The notes: generated by a model from the sequence alone, not told the origin. Shown: positions 1 through 10,248, counted from the stretch's first letter. The stretch is DNA of 64,000 nt from Paragorgia papillata (GCA_035771165.1 JAWNZC010000351.1:6987501-7051500), one strand, 5' to 3'. Numbers and translations are program-made.

Positions 1-159
1 CCTTTCCGCAAGAAGTGAATGGACCACGTGATCTTTCTTTTTGACAAATTTGATTGGCTATAAATGTCCAAAGTTGTCCGAAGTTTGGGATGTTCGAATT
101 TTTGTGAGAGCCAATCAAATCTCTCAACGCGTTAACCACGCAATTCGTGCGGAAAGGTC
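1..159. mobile_element. MITE with TA target site, copy 1 (cut by window edge)
   Basis: The ends are imperfect inverted repeats, CCTTTCCGCA at the left and GCGGAAAGGTC at the right, followed by TA. A second copy lies at 40432-40589 with the same internal words (ACGTGATCTTTCTTTTTGAC, GTCCGAAGTTGTCCGAAGTT, CCAATCAAATCTCT). The TA flanks suggest mobilisation by a Tc1/mariner-type transposase, which is inference. The first bases of the left end fall outside the window. Confidence 0.8.
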
Positions 160-1484
160 TATTGCGAGTAAAAAGAAACTTTTGAAATTTTACCTCTCAC
201 ATATGGAATAGCGCGTTCTGGCGATCTGGCTAACGTCAGCCGTGACGACTTTACTCTGGCTATAACGTCAAACGATTCTGGTTGTCAAGAGCAGACTCGA
301 TCTATAGTTGTCAAAGGGTTAACTCATATATCCGAGGGCTTTCCCATAGGTTAATAAAACCGCCTGGCGTTAGCCTGCAGAATAAGCAATTCGGACAGGA
401 AAAGATTATTAAATCGATTCGCGCGAACGGCGTAAAAAGTTAGTCTTTCATCACGCAGATTACCAATCAAAACCGTATAATCATGATGGGTCAAGTGCTC
501 TGGGTCAACTAGTGTTTCTTTTCAAAATAATTCAAATTGGTATTGATTACCCATGGTCCACTACAACTGCTGAACTTCGTAATTAACTGTGGCAGTGATT
601 ACAAACTAGAACACATTAATTGCGAAGATATCTCAATCAATAGGAATTAAATCATGCCGTTGGGACGAACGTTTCGGTATACCATACAGGAAATCAACAA
701 CTCGTATTACTACTACTCGTGACATTCATGCACAACCCCGATAATCGGTAGAGTGTTATATCGTCTGTAAAGTCGTGCTAGTTGAGTCAGCACTTTCTTT
801 GTTTGATAGGTCGTGCGACCCCAGTCCAGCGCGAAACACTAATATTGTAATAATTACTCTGAATTGCATGAGCGCGACTCAGACTGTCGAAAGGTTGCGC
901 AAGAGTATCTGATTGTGCATATACAATTGATATTAAACAATATGTTTTATAGATCCTCATAAAAAGATACAACTCATTCACAATTTCACATTAAAACAAC
1001 ATACGTAAAGTGGGTACCGTTGGATAAAAGAGTTTACATTACCTTAAGAATGTGGGAACTGCTGACGATGACAACAACAACAACAAAACACAGTTGATAT
1101 CTTCCAGTCTTGATCCCCGTTGCGTCATCGGCAATCGCGTGACTTGCAGGTGATGCACTTACCGGATATAATGTGACTGCGGAAGCACGCGAGCCCTTCG
1201 CCCACTTAAGGTGGTAGAGGAAGAATATATTTGTATCTTATTAATTCTCTGTATCTTATTATTTGCAAAAAATAAATATGCAGTCACAGAAGTTATTAAA
1301 GTTACAGAATAAAATAACAGGTTGCCTAAATAGCCATATGGATTAAGTAGTTTAACGAAAATAGACAACAGTTACACATAGTTTATTGATCAGCATAACA
1401 TTGCACATTGCGAATACGGTGGCAGGATAACTACTAAAGCATTCTCAGTTAATTCTATAATATGATTGGGTGATGTATTGAGAT
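160..1484. other. Intergenic, no gene seen
   Basis: No ORF here looks like a protein family. Positions about 225-370 contain two degenerate pieces of the dispersed GCGTTAGCC / TTTACTCTGGCTA family (best copy at 12529-12650). Confidence 0.5.
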
Positions 1485-1583
1485 TATTCTGAACTCAGTT
1501 GATGTGGGTGTGTCGTTTCTCCCACAATAACAAACATGTAGAATTTTCAATTGCTATTATATTTGATAATAGCAAAGATATAT

Positions 1584-1906
1584 AGAGAATAATACATATG
1601 GATGTGCGGAAATATGAAATTTATTTCGAGTGTTGACCAGGATATCTCACGAGTGAGCGAAGCGAACGAGTGACATATCCTGTTCAACACGAGAAATAAA
1701 TTTCATATTTCCATGCATCCATGTATTGTTCTGTTTATTATATAAAAAAATTGTCCTATTGCCTTGCAAAAATTGCATTAAACTATAATGCTGATTCAGC
1801 GATAATCGTCACATGTGCGATTATCATAAATAATCGCACATGTGAGATTATCATTTTTATTAGTGGCGGAAAAATCAATAAAACACTCTATTTTATATAA
1901 TAAAAA
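1584..1906. mobile_element. Hairpin-bearing repeat, copy 1, inserted in the foldback element
   Basis: This 323-bp unit recurs at about 7556-7878 and in part at 37290-37378. Its first half is an imperfect hairpin: TACATATGGATG and GAAATATGAAATTTATTTCG pair with CGAGAAATAAATTTCATATT and CATCCATGTA, and the loop reads GAGCGAAGCGAACGAG. The second half carries paired TTTATTATATAAAA / TTTTATATAATAAA and the word ATCGCACATGTGAGATTATC. AAAGATATAT flanks it on both sides (1574-1583, 1904-1913), a likely target duplication although low in complexity. Confidence 0.75.
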
Positions 1907-1964
1907 GATATATTACCTTCAGCTTCGATAACTCATTATGCACATATGACGTCAAAATGTTTAA

Positions 1965-2203
1965 AGGTGCTGTCCAGTCCGTCCTGCGCATGATCCGAAT
2001 CTTTGGCAGAAAACCAAGTAATTCGGCGAGGATATCTCTTCGAATTTCTTCTATTTCTTCTGAAAATGTTTTATTTTGGGTACAAGTAATGAAGAGGAAG
2101 CAAGAAAAGCTTACAATCTTGAATAAGGTATCAGTAAATATTTTTCTAAATAGAGATGTAAACATTAGTTTCGTACATGCGCAGAACGGACTGGAGGGCA
2201 CCT
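1965..2203. mobile_element. MITE, 28-bp TIRs, TTAA target duplication
   Basis: AGGTGCTGTCCAGTCCGT begins the left arm (1965-1992) and ACGGACTGGAGGGCACCT ends the right arm (2176-2203), with about three mismatches over 28 bp. TTAA flanks it at 1961-1964 and 2204-2207. The intact relative near 8630 has a single TTAA at the matching place, so the empty site is visible. TTAA duplication is typical of piggyBac-type transposition. ORFs crossing it on both strands are not genes. Confidence 0.85.
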
Positions 2204-2341
2204 TTAATCAGTTGTATATCGAACAACTTGAAGTATCTCAACAACGAAGCGAGCAAACGGAAAACTGTAAAATATGTTACTCTCATTTTAAGTGTTCTTT
2301 CAAATAAGACCACCTTGATTTCCGTTTCATGGGCACTTTAA

Positions 2342-3002
2342 ACATAATCGTAAAGTTGAAATGAAAGTTTGGCCCAGTTTTGACCACAAATGACGTGATC
2401 TTGTGCCTTTTTGTGCTCGAATTTAGCCTGGAACCCTGGCCTAATCAAAGAATATGGGCCACTGATATAACCACTAATTAGACTTCTGCTTTCCTATTGC
2501 TTAAAATTTTCGCGCGTTTTTATTGGCTATGAGTGAAATTGCAATCATCATCAGTGGATTTACGGCCCTGGTCGTTTGAGATCACCTAATTAGATTTTAT
2601 AACACACGTTAAGTACCACAGAAAGTAGGAAAACGGAAGGGGGAAAAAGAGAGAAAAACGACCTGAAATCGATCTTTCAACGATGACACAATTAAATTTT
2701 TCCCCCCGCAAAAATCGCATTTTTCACGTTGTAAAGAAAGACATACTTCAATTCGATTTTTTGTACTAATAGAAAATCATTTACTTGTTACAAAATTTAA
2801 ATAAAAATTTTCCTACACTTTTCCACATTACTACAAAAGAAAAAGGCTCAGTTCGAGCTAGCCTGGTGACCTGGCCCAATTTCAAAAGAAATATGGGCCA
2901 GGTAACCACTAATCTCATTCTTGCCTCATCACGTTTACACGGAAGCGGGCGAATTAGAAACCATACCGACATTTGCATGCACTTGCATGAAGAGTCCACC
3001 TG
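2342..3002. other. Intergenic, no gene seen
   Basis: Two related stretches near 2430-2510 and 2855-2930 share the motif GGGCCA..TAACCACTAAT. No coding similarity is recognised. Confidence 0.4.
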
Positions 3003-3196
3003 TAGCCTCCTCCGCAGGCATCTCTGTTAATTTTATAAGAGAAGTCAGAAGAGAATCGTAGTTTTGATGTTAGGTTTTTTCTTGTCCCCCGTCCTCCTCG
3101 ATCTCCAAAACGCGCGGCCTGAGCTTATACCACAGGTAACCCAACACAAAACTATACGACTTCTTTTATAAAATTAATAGAGATGCCTGCGGAGGA
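3003..3196. mobile_element. Foldback MITE with perfect 9-bp target duplication
   Basis: Left arm 3008-3044 (starts TCCTCCGCAGGCATCTCT) pairs with right arm 3159-3196 (ends AGATGCCTGCGGAGGA). GTCCACCTG flanks it at 2994-3002 and 3197-3205. A 9-bp duplication fits a Mutator-like source, which is inference. CTCCTCCGCAG ends recur near 8110, 8780 and 50090. Confidence 0.85.
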
Positions 3197-3205
3197 GTCC
3201 ACCTG

Positions 3206-3729
3206 CATGTTTACACACGATACCGGACAAAATTTGTAACAGTGTGCGTGCATGGGGACAAAATATTAAACAGACGGAGCCGTGCAAGTTTTGATGCGGT
3301 GCCGCATGCAGAATAATATTTTGGGTTATTTTAGGCTCGCTTTTAGGAGTTTTTTTCAAGATGGCTACCTTTGTAATCATCTTATAATGTCACCTAACTC
3401 AAACAACAAAAACCCGCTGAACTCTTGTCAAAAACCGAGTTACCAGGTGAGTTTACCAAGCTTCATTGCCTCAAGTTTTTAGACTAGCAGCTAAATACAG
3501 GAATGGCTTCGACTTCATATTAGTCAATATTAGTATATAGCTCGATCTTTACTGGTGTTTTCTAGCTATAGGCATGCAGTAAACTCGCCATTGGGTTGCG
3601 TTAGGGTATAAGCTAGGCAAATTTCAAAAATGCGAGCCCAAAATATTTTCTGTCTAGTACGCCCTGTAAAAGGTGTCTCAGACCCGGCATATATGTGAAG
3701 CCGGATCAATCGCGTACAGTTTTAGTATA
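3206..3729. other. Intergenic, no gene seen
   Basis: AT-rich sequence with no convincing ORF, repeat or RNA gene. Confidence 0.4.
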
Positions 3730-3757
3730 GTTTTTGTGCTTATGTTGTGTTCTTTTC

Positions 3758-4377
3758 CATAGGCGTACGGGCCGGGGGGGCTGGGGGGCTGCAGCCCCCC
3801 CAGTTGCCGAAAAATTGGCTGTATTCGGGCAAAAAGGATTCTGCCTTAAATTAATCAAATGTTGTAATAATGCAACTTAATGACATCACTGATTGCCATC
3901 GAGGGAAATCGGGAATTTTATTGTTGTTTTTCGTTTATCAATGTGATCAAGGGTGTAGGCGTCAGCTGTCAATACAGGCATTGTCCAAACGCTATCTCGC
4001 ATATTTGATATTATACCTAATAAATTTCGAATTACTCAAGACAAAAATAAAAATTATTTAGTTTTTCATGTCGGCTTCCCTCTTCTCTGCAGCCATTGTG
4101 CAACGTGTTACTCGTGAAATGTTTCCGCGGGAGAACTGTACATGTAGTTATCCACTCAATCTAAATTTGGAAAATCTGCGTTGCGCCCGCGTGGTGCGGC
4201 GACCAAAAATACCAGAATAGTGCCCTTAAATTACAGGAAATATCTTTTCAGAGACTCAAGAGTTCAAAATTTTTTCCGGGGAAGCATGACCCGGACCCCT
4301 AATAAATTATGACGTCGTCATTTGTTCGGGCAAGTTATGTTCAGCCCCCCTTGCAAAATGTTGCCCGTACGCCTATG
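3758..4377. mobile_element. hAT-like non-autonomous element, 8-bp target duplication
   Basis: The 620-bp element starts CATAGGCGTACGGGC and ends GCCCGTACGCCTATG, a perfect 15-bp TIR. TTCTTTTC flanks it at 3750-3757 and 4378-4385. Just inside the left end is a G/C palindrome centred on CTGCAG. No transposase is encoded. An 8-bp duplication fits hAT. Confidence 0.85.
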
Positions 4378-4441
4378 TTCTTTTCAGAGAGCTGTGTGCC
4401 TTTCAGAGAGCTGCAGTGCTCAAGCTGGCGTGTCCTTCAGA

Positions 4442-4549
4442 CCCCGTTTACACTAGAGCAAAAGTATCCGGATTCACATTGTTTTTTATTCCCATTTGGA
4501 TGAAAAACAATGTGAATCCGGATACTTTTGCTCTATAGTGTAAACGGGG
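4442..4549. mobile_element. Near-perfect hairpin MITE
   Basis: CCCCGTTTACACTAGAGCAA at the left pairs with the right end, which finishes AGTGTAAACGGGG. Stems are about 47 bp around a short loop. It lies inside the minisatellite. TCAGA flanks it on both sides within two bases. Confidence 0.8.
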
Positions 4550-4970
4550 CATCAGAGAGCTGTCTGCTCAACACGTGTGCCTTTCAGAGATATCTGTGTG
4601 CTGATGCTGTGTTCTTTTTGTGTTTTTCATAGAGCTGTGTGTTTTCAGAGAGCTGAGTGCTCAAGATGTGTGTTTTCAGAGAGCTGAGTGCTCAAGTGTA
4701 TGCTTTCAGAGAGCTGTGCATGTGCTAATGCTGTGTGCCGGCTTTCAAAGATGTCTGGATTGCTCAAGCTGTCACAGCTCTCTGACAGACACGCCAGCAG
4801 CTGTCTGCTCATCACTTGTGCCTTTCAGAGATCTGTGTGCTGATGCTGTGTGCTTTTTGTGCTTTTCATATATAGAGCTGTGTGTTTTCAGAGAGTTGTG
4901 TGCTTGTGCTGCATGTGTGCTTTCAGAGAGCTGAGTGCTCAAGATGTACGTGTGCTTCAGAGAGCTATAT

Positions 4971-5291
4971 ATATATATATATGAAGAAAAACGTGAATTC
5001 GGGCACGAAACGACAGCGCTGCATATAGTTTTTCTTCATTTATTTCAATGGCCCGGCCCTCCTTAGTACCCTGTCTCTACATGAGGTAGTTATTTGTTCA
5101 GTCAGCCTTGTGATAATCCTCTCAGTTTGGGAGGCACAAACATGAAAGCACACTATAAAACGGTGTCTTCTCTGAGAACCTCAAGCTCAACTCATTTGCC
5201 ATGTTATCAGTTGTCTTGGGGGACACATCAGAAACCCTCCGGCTCGTATACGTAGATTGGAGAGGACGGTACAACAACAATGGCGGTAAAT
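4971..5291. other. Short AT run and small inverted pair
   Basis: A short TA run (about 4964-4982) is followed by ATGAAGAAAAAC and its complement GTTTTTCTTCAT (about 5027-5038). Nothing else is recognised. Confidence 0.4.
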
Positions 5292-5295
5292 TTAA

Positions 5296-5764
5296 AGTGA
5301 ATATGACACGAAAATTAAGTTTGTCTTATTTTAAAGAACGCCTAAAAAGACAAAGTAACCTCTTTTGCAGTTTTTGGTTTCCTTGCTTCGTTTTTGAGAT
5401 ATTTAGGTTGTTTGGTATGTAAATCTCGCATGTTATGACGTACACGTGCATATTAATAACTTACTGGGAAGGTTATATATCTTTACTATTATCAAACCAA
5501 ACTTAATTCGAAGGAAGCATGTGAGTGTGTTTCTCCCACAACATCAAATAGAATTTCAAGTGACTTTGTTTGATAATAGGAGAGATATATAAACTTCTCT
5601 GATAAGTTATTATGCATGCACATATGTACGTCACAACATTAGTGTAATTTACATATCAAACAAACTGAAATATCTCAAAAACGACGCAAGGAAACCAAAA
5701 CCTGCAACAGATGTTACTTTGTTACTTCAAATGTTCCTCCAAATAAGCCAATGTCATATACACC
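5296..5764. mobile_element. TTAA foldback element, copy B
   Basis: TTAA lies at 5292-5295 and 5765-5768. The left arm (AGTGAATATGACACGAAAAT) and the right arm (ending ATGTCATATACACC) are imperfect complements. The internal words TTTTGATAATAG-like and GTTTCCTTGCTTCG match the better copy at 8247-8768. The ORF at 5201-5422 runs into the left arm and is not a gene. Confidence 0.7.
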
Positions 5765-5974
5765 TTAAGTGTAAAATTGGTATGGCAAATCCAATGACAG
5801 CTGTTTATTGAACGGACAAAAAATAACAGTGATGGTGCCAAGAAAACCATGCAACTACTGTTCTTTAATTCTGCCTGCCAGATCCGTGTGCAGCTGTATA
5901 CTAAGCCAGATGCTGCACGAACATTACGAGGAAGAGGAATATGGCCAATGTAACCAACCACACCGACATCGAAC

Positions 5975-6577
5975 TCTCTGCAGTTGTCTTGCCACCCTCT
6001 TGTATGCATGTGAGACCTGGACTACAGTCGACATGCCAGAAAGCTGAACCACTTCCATCTGACCTGCTTACGCAAAATGCTACACAACAAATGACTAGAC
6101 AAAGTTCCAGACACTGAGGTGAAGTGAGGTCCTCACTCAAGCAGGCATGACGAGCATCTACACCATGCTCCGCATGGCACAGATGAAATGGGCTGGCCAC
6201 CCCGTATACGTATGCCAGATGAGTGCTTACCTAAGCAAATATTCTATAGTGAACTGCAACATGGCAGGCATTCCCAGGATGGGCAGAAGAAGAGGTACAA
6301 GTACACTCTCAAGGCCTGTCTCAAGAGTTTCTCTATTGACCCCACCAAATGGGAGGAGATCGCTGCTGATCGGTCAGCCTGGCACTTTCATGTCTACACT
6401 GGTGCTGCGGCTCATCGGAACAAGCGCATCAGTGACGCTGCAAAGAAGCGAGTCACTTACAAGTCTAGAAAAAATACCACCACCCTTTTGGGTCAGCCAC
6501 CTGCACTACCCTGATCTCACTGCGACAGACATTTCCGGGCTTGGATTCAGTTGATCAGCCATCTTCGAATCCACTCA
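5975..6577 (+). pseudogene. RTE-type non-LTR retrotransposon, 3' coding remnant with C2H2 finger
   Basis: Three pieces of one reading line survive in shifted frames: a stretch with LLYACETWTTV near 5997-6030, a longer one with MPDE.LPKQIFYSELQHGR and FSIDPTKWEEIAADRSAW (6188-6514, open), and a C-terminal finger H-C-x12-H-x4-H-like segment (6521-6574, Cys then HLRIH). The first finger cysteine is lost beside a stop. This order, RT tail, basic linker, single finger, is known from endonuclease-reverse-transcriptase elements of corals and other invertebrates. Stops and shifts show that it is dead. The 5' part is absent. Confidence 0.8.
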
Positions 6578-6590
6578 AGCTCGGAATGAT

Positions 6591-6770
6591 TGAGCTCAAG
6601 TATGAACACGCCATTAGAGATGTGCTGATGGTTTGGAAAAATTGTTGGAACAGATAGTGATGATGATGGTCCCCTTTGAGCACGAAGGAGGAACATCATC
6701 ATCACTATCTGTTCCAACCATTTTTCCAAACCATTGCACATTTCTAATGGCGCGTTCATACTTGAGCTTG
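6591..6770. mobile_element. Foldback element with about 75-bp arms
   Basis: AGCTCAAGTATGAACACGCC and GGAACAGATAGTGATGATGA in the left arm (6593-6668) pair with TCATCATCACTATCTGTTCC and GCGCGTTCATACTTGAGCT in the right arm (6694-6768), over a loop of about 25 bp. It directly follows the retroelement remnant. Confidence 0.8.
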
Positions 6771-6783
6771 TTTTCCAGCATGC

Positions 6784-6960
6784 ATATCCTCTCATCTAGA
6801 ATTTAGGATTATCCTGAATTGTGAAATGGTGTAGAATTCAGGATAATCCTGAATATTAAAGAAATTAAATCCCAACCCCCCACGTCAACTCCAACCCCCC
6901 ACGTCAACTCCAACCCCCACCTCTAAACCTGACCCTAATCCTAACCACTGCTGAACTTAA
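6784..6960. mobile_element. Half of a C-rich MITE related to 50605-50955
   Basis: The order TATCCTCTCATCTAGAATT, an inverted motif (GGATTATCCTGAATT / AATTCAGGATAATCC), TTAAATCCCAACCCCCCAC and CTAAACCTGACCCTAATCC parallels the complete element at 50605-50955. No matching right end is seen. Confidence 0.55.
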
Positions 6961-7290
6961 GTTATTACACTATTCTTGGTTTTTATCTGACGTCACAGCG
7001 GCCATATATATGCACAATCCGTATCCTATGGGAATTTAAATCTATTCTTATTCATACATTTCGTATTGTTTTACCCCTCAACGGTATCACGTGAGTGAAA
7101 ACGATCCATTGTTTAATTTCAGCCTTCCGGTTCTCTTCATTATCTATGATTCATTAAGCCATAATTAGGAGTTCATTTAAATGCTCCTCCCACTTATTGT
7201 CTGGCATATTGTCTCTACAAGTCAGGCTGATAACTTCATTTCTGTAAATGTTAAATGTTTAACTTTTAGCGACTATTTTGTTGGCGACAC

Positions 7291-7446
7291 TAAAGCCAGT
7301 TTTCCACTTGCGATTTTTTTCGCGCGAATCGACATTTCTAATTGTAAATATTTAATAGATTTCTAATTAGTTCCAGCCCAGACCTCATAAGACAAAAGAA
7401 AAATTCGATTCGCGCGAATTTATTCGCGAGTGGAAAACCGGCTTAA
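7291..7446. mobile_element. MITE with TAAAGCCAGTTTTCCACT ends
   Basis: The left end TAAAGCCAGTTTTCCACTTG and right end AGTGGAAAACCGGCTTAAAG are inverted repeats, continued inward by TTCGCGCGAATCGA and TCGATTCGCGCGAATT. The length is about 156 bp and no coding is seen. A TA duplication is possible at the left but altered at the right. Confidence 0.75.
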
Positions 7447-7555
7447 AGACGTCTTGCACATGCATGCGTCAAAACGGTGGATCTGGAGAACAACTTCAAA
7501 ATTCCGACCTTCAACAAAACAAATAATCAATGAAAATTAAATTTTATAGTTTATA

Positions 7556-7878
7556 AATAGAGAATAATACATGGATGTGCGGAAATATGAAATTTACTTC
7601 GAGTGTTGACCATGATATCTCACGAGTGAGCGAAGCGAACGAGTGACATATCCTCTTCAACACGAGAAATAAATTTCATATTTCCAAGCATCCATGTATT
7701 GTTCTGTTTATTATATAAAAAAATTGTCCTATTGCCTTGTAAATATTGCATTAAACTATAATGCTGATTCAGCGATAATCGTCACATGTGCGGTTATCAT
7801 AAATAATCGCACATGTGAGATTATCACTTTTATTAGTGGCGGAAAAATCAATAAAACACTCTATTTTATATAATAAAA
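7556..7878. mobile_element. Hairpin-bearing repeat, copy 2
   Basis: It is nearly identical to 1584-1906 from ATAGAGAATAATACAT to TCTATTTTATATAATAAA, with the same GAGCGAAGCGAACGAG loop. The hairpin arms differ from each other by a few bases. No clear target duplication is seen here. Confidence 0.75.
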
Positions 7879-8104
7879 GGCATTTATCCTCTACCAAGGG
7901 AATAAGTGCAAGTGGTTTATTTTTCTGTGAGTATTAAATTAACAATTACATGCAAGCGTATTTCTACGTTATTTTTGTTATTGCACTTTTCTTAGCCTAG
8001 ATGGAGGTCAAATCATTTTATTAAATTAGATTAAAAATATAATTTTAACTTGGCTGAACGTCGAAACTTTGAACTTGTTCTTTAACAGTCTTTTCCAATC
8101 ATTG

Positions 8105-8242
8105 CCTCTCTCCTCCGCAGAGGCTTGGCGGGAGCCTAGGCCCTAGGGAAGAGGGACCCCTGGGGAACCTCTATTGGGACATTATCCTTTCAAGCCCAAT
8201 AAGCTCCCCATGGGTCCCTCTTCTCTAGGCCCCTTAACCCCT
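8105..8242. repeat. Hairpin with CTCTCCTCCGCAG end
   Basis: GGCCCTAGGGAAGAGGGACC and AACCTCTATTGGG pair with CCCAATAAGCT and GGGTCCCTCTTCTCTAGGCC. A complementary TTCTGCGGAGGAGAG lies just beyond the next element at about 8776, so a foldback was probably split by it. Confidence 0.65.
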
Positions 8243-8246
8243 TTAA

Positions 8247-8768
8247 AGTGCCTATGAAACGAAAATTAAGTCTGTCTTATTTCGAGTCTTATTTGAAGGA
8301 ACACTTAAAATGATAGAGTAACATTTTTTCAGTTTTTCGTTTCCTTGCTTCGTTCAAGTCTTGAGATATTTAAGTACGTTTGTTTGATATGCAAATTAAA
8401 CATTTTGACGTCACATGTGCATAATGACGTCACATGTAATAATCGAGAAGAGCTATATATATATATATGTCTTTGCTTTTATCAAACCAAATGAATTCGG
8501 AGGCAGCATGTGGATGTGATTCGCCCAGAACACTAAACACGTAGATCTTCAAGTGATTATTATATTTGATAATAGCAATTTAGATATATAACTCTTTTCG
8601 ATAACTCATTATGCACGTGTGACTTCAAAATGTTTAATTTGCATATCAAACAAACTAAAATATCTCGAGAACCGTACGAAGCAAGGAAACAAAAAACTGC
8701 AAAAGATGTTACTCTATCATAAGTGTTCTTTAAAATAAGACAAACTTAATTTTCGTTTCATAGACACT
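8247..8768. mobile_element. TTAA foldback element, best copy (C)
   Basis: The 522-bp unit is flanked by TTAA (8243-8246, 8769-8772). The ends AGTGCCTATGAAACGAAAAT and ATTTTCGTTTCATAGACACT are complements, and the pairing continues imperfectly for about 180 bp per arm (GTTTCCTTGCTTCG / CGAAGCAAGGAAAC). No ORF is seen. TTAA suggests piggyBac-type transposition, an inference. Related copies lie at 1485-2337 and 5296-5764, with an end at 22582. Confidence 0.85.
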
Positions 8769-8783
8769 TTAAGCTTCTGCGGA

Positions 8784-8938
8784 GGAGAGTCATCGCAGAA
8801 ACTGGCTTGCAGCTGCTACGCGAGTACTTGCATCTAATTAAAAGGAATTCGCAGTGCATCATGTTTTTCCGCTCTGAGTTCTTTTAAATTAGATGCAAGT
8901 TTTCGCAACTTGCTGCTAGTCTGTTTTTGCGATGATGG
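8784..8938. mobile_element. Foldback MITE
   Basis: CATCGCAGAAACTGGCTTGC and CTTGCATCTAATTAAAAG pair with CTTTTAAATTAGATGCAAG and the terminal TTTTTGCGATG, leaving a loop of about 35 bp. Confidence 0.75.
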
Positions 8939-9449
8939 TAAAAGAGGCTTTAGAATGACTATCTTGACGTGATGGGCAAGACGTCTATACCTTGTCAATC
9001 AAATAGAAACTGCACGTGTCACATGATTATAATTGATAACTTTTCTCACGTGACATCTGAAATTGTGTTCCTCCCGACGAGTCACAAGTAAGTAATGCTT
9101 TATATTGCGATGCTGCGTGTTAGCAACGCCATTTTTGTTTGTTTGCAATTGTTCGTTCTTTATTTGTACATTTCATTCGTGTGGAACAATATATAACCAC
9201 GGCACCGCCGTTTATAGGACTGGGTCTGCTTCTTATAACTTTTATAGCCGGCGCTAGAACAACAAGACATTAGCATACTATGGCATAGGTTCATGTTGTT
9301 TTGTACTTTTCGGTAAAGAAATACTGGCCGGCAAAAAAGAACGTAAATATATAAGTGGTGCTTCGAGAATTTTCTTTCGCGAGCCTTCTGAAAGGAGTTG
9401 CAACTTGCAAAAGGCAGTAGTGGGAAATCGCCATAAAAGGCGTGTAATA
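8939..9449. other. Upstream region of the first 69-residue gene
   Basis: No ORF or repeat is recognised. GTCACATGATTA and CTCACGTGACAT (about 9016-9057) are an inverted pair with E-box-like cores. Any regulatory role is untested. Confidence 0.4.
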
Positions 9450-9474
9450 ATTTGCATGAAAAGAGTTATATAAA
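9450..9474 (+). promoter_or_regulatory. Octamer and TATA box
   Basis: ATTTGCAT (9450-9457), a perfect POU-type octamer in reverse orientation, lies nine bases before TATATAAA (9467-9474). Transcription would start near 9500. The spacing and the spliced 5' leader that follows support a genuine promoter. Confidence 0.65.
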
Positions 9475-9631
9475 TATGAATTGCAAATTATTGCAAATTT
9501 AATTGCGACTAGTCGTTTGTGTAAAAAGCTCTAAAAGTTTCTAGCTCTCAAGACTCGAAGCTTTTTGCTGTTTGACAACCAAGCCAAGCCGATCGAGGCA
9601 AGACTTGAAAGCAACAGCTATATCGATCAAA

Positions 9632-10012
9632 GTAAGTTCTCCTGCATGAACATGCTTAGCTACATCATAACGAAAAAATGTACGTTAGTACGTTTAACTC
9701 TTGAAAACATTCGTTTGTTTATACTTGGCTATGGCCAGCTCAGTGTAACTTCCAAATCGTCTCAAATTAAGATTCTAAACTGAGATTACGTTGAGACACA
9801 GTTTGTTTCAAAGTGTCTTCGTTATACTTTGATCAGATATAGTTTATAACGAACATATATATATACATGTCGAAAGTAGTGATGTTTGTGCCGCCAAGCA
9901 GATTATTTACGTAGGCCTAAACTCATTAAATGTGTGTAATTTGCTTTTACTCTTAGATACCATATAAGCCATTATACAATTTGAGTAATTAGATTCCTTC
10001 TTTTCATTACAG
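9632..10012 (+). other. 5' UTR intron of the first 69-residue gene
   Basis: The donor reads CAAA|GTAAGT and the acceptor TTTTCATTACAG|GATAG, after a pyrimidine-rich tract. The leader exon runs from about 9500 to 9631. It is likely, but no transcript confirms it. Confidence 0.7.
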
Positions 10013-10038
10013 GATAGATAAGTTATTTCGACAAAATA

Positions 10039-10248
10039 ATGAATGTTCTTTGGGCGATCATTTGGTTTCTGCTGCTAATTTTCATAGCTTGGCCTGTTGG
10101 ATTTTTCTGTGCCGGTTGGTACGTGTGTTGCTCACCGTTCGAAGCTTGTCTCGAGGCATGCAAAACAATCACAGACCTACTAATGAAAGGATTAACGTTT
10201 CCACTCGAGGTCGCCAAACACATGATAGAAGGCAAGAGTGGATGGTAG
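10039..10248 (+). CDS. 69-residue two-segment small membrane protein, copy 1
   Basis: The 69-residue protein starts MNVLWAIIWFLLLIFIAWPV, a hydrophobic segment (about residues 4-23). A Cys/Pro-rich turn (CAGWYVCCSPFEAC) and an amphipathic C-terminal half (about 36-69, ending EGKSGW) follow. It may be a small membrane or hairpin-inserted protein. The function is unknown and I assign no family name. The start is the first ATG after a good acceptor (exon 2 begins 10013). The reading is well supported because a paralogue on the other strand (46596-46805) keeps length and pattern: FLAWPIGFFAAGWYV, SPFEAC, LPLEVAK, EGK.GW. Seven or more cysteines here drop to two in the paralogue. Confidence 0.85.
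   Translation: MNVLWAIIWFLLLIFIAWPVGFFCAGWYVCCSPFEACLEACKTITDLLMKGLTFPLEVAKHMIEGKSGW

Larger units (their letters stand above)
1485..2337. mobile_element. TTAA foldback element, 3' part, split by two insertions
   Basis: The segments about 1485-1583, 1907-1964 and 2204-2337 align in order with the intact copy at 8247-8768: TATTTGATAATAGCAA, then CGATAACTCATTATGCAC, then the terminal arm ending GTTTCATGGGCACT followed by TTAA (2338-2341). The left arm is missing. Two other elements sit inside it, at 1584-1906 and 1965-2203. Confidence 0.75.
3730..4970. repeat. Degenerate minisatellite around TTTCAGAGAGCTG
   Basis: Units of about 25-40 bp built on GTGTGCTTTTCAGAGAGCTG and GAGTGCTCAAGATGTGTG recur loosely through the interval. 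Two transposons (3758-4377 and 4442-4549) interrupt the array. ORFs across it on the plus strand are repeat artefacts. Confidence 0.7.

Noticed and set aside
1893..2307. Overlapping 102- and 116-codon ORFs on both strands
   Set aside because: They run across a MITE with defined TIRs and TTAA flanks and show no family pattern.
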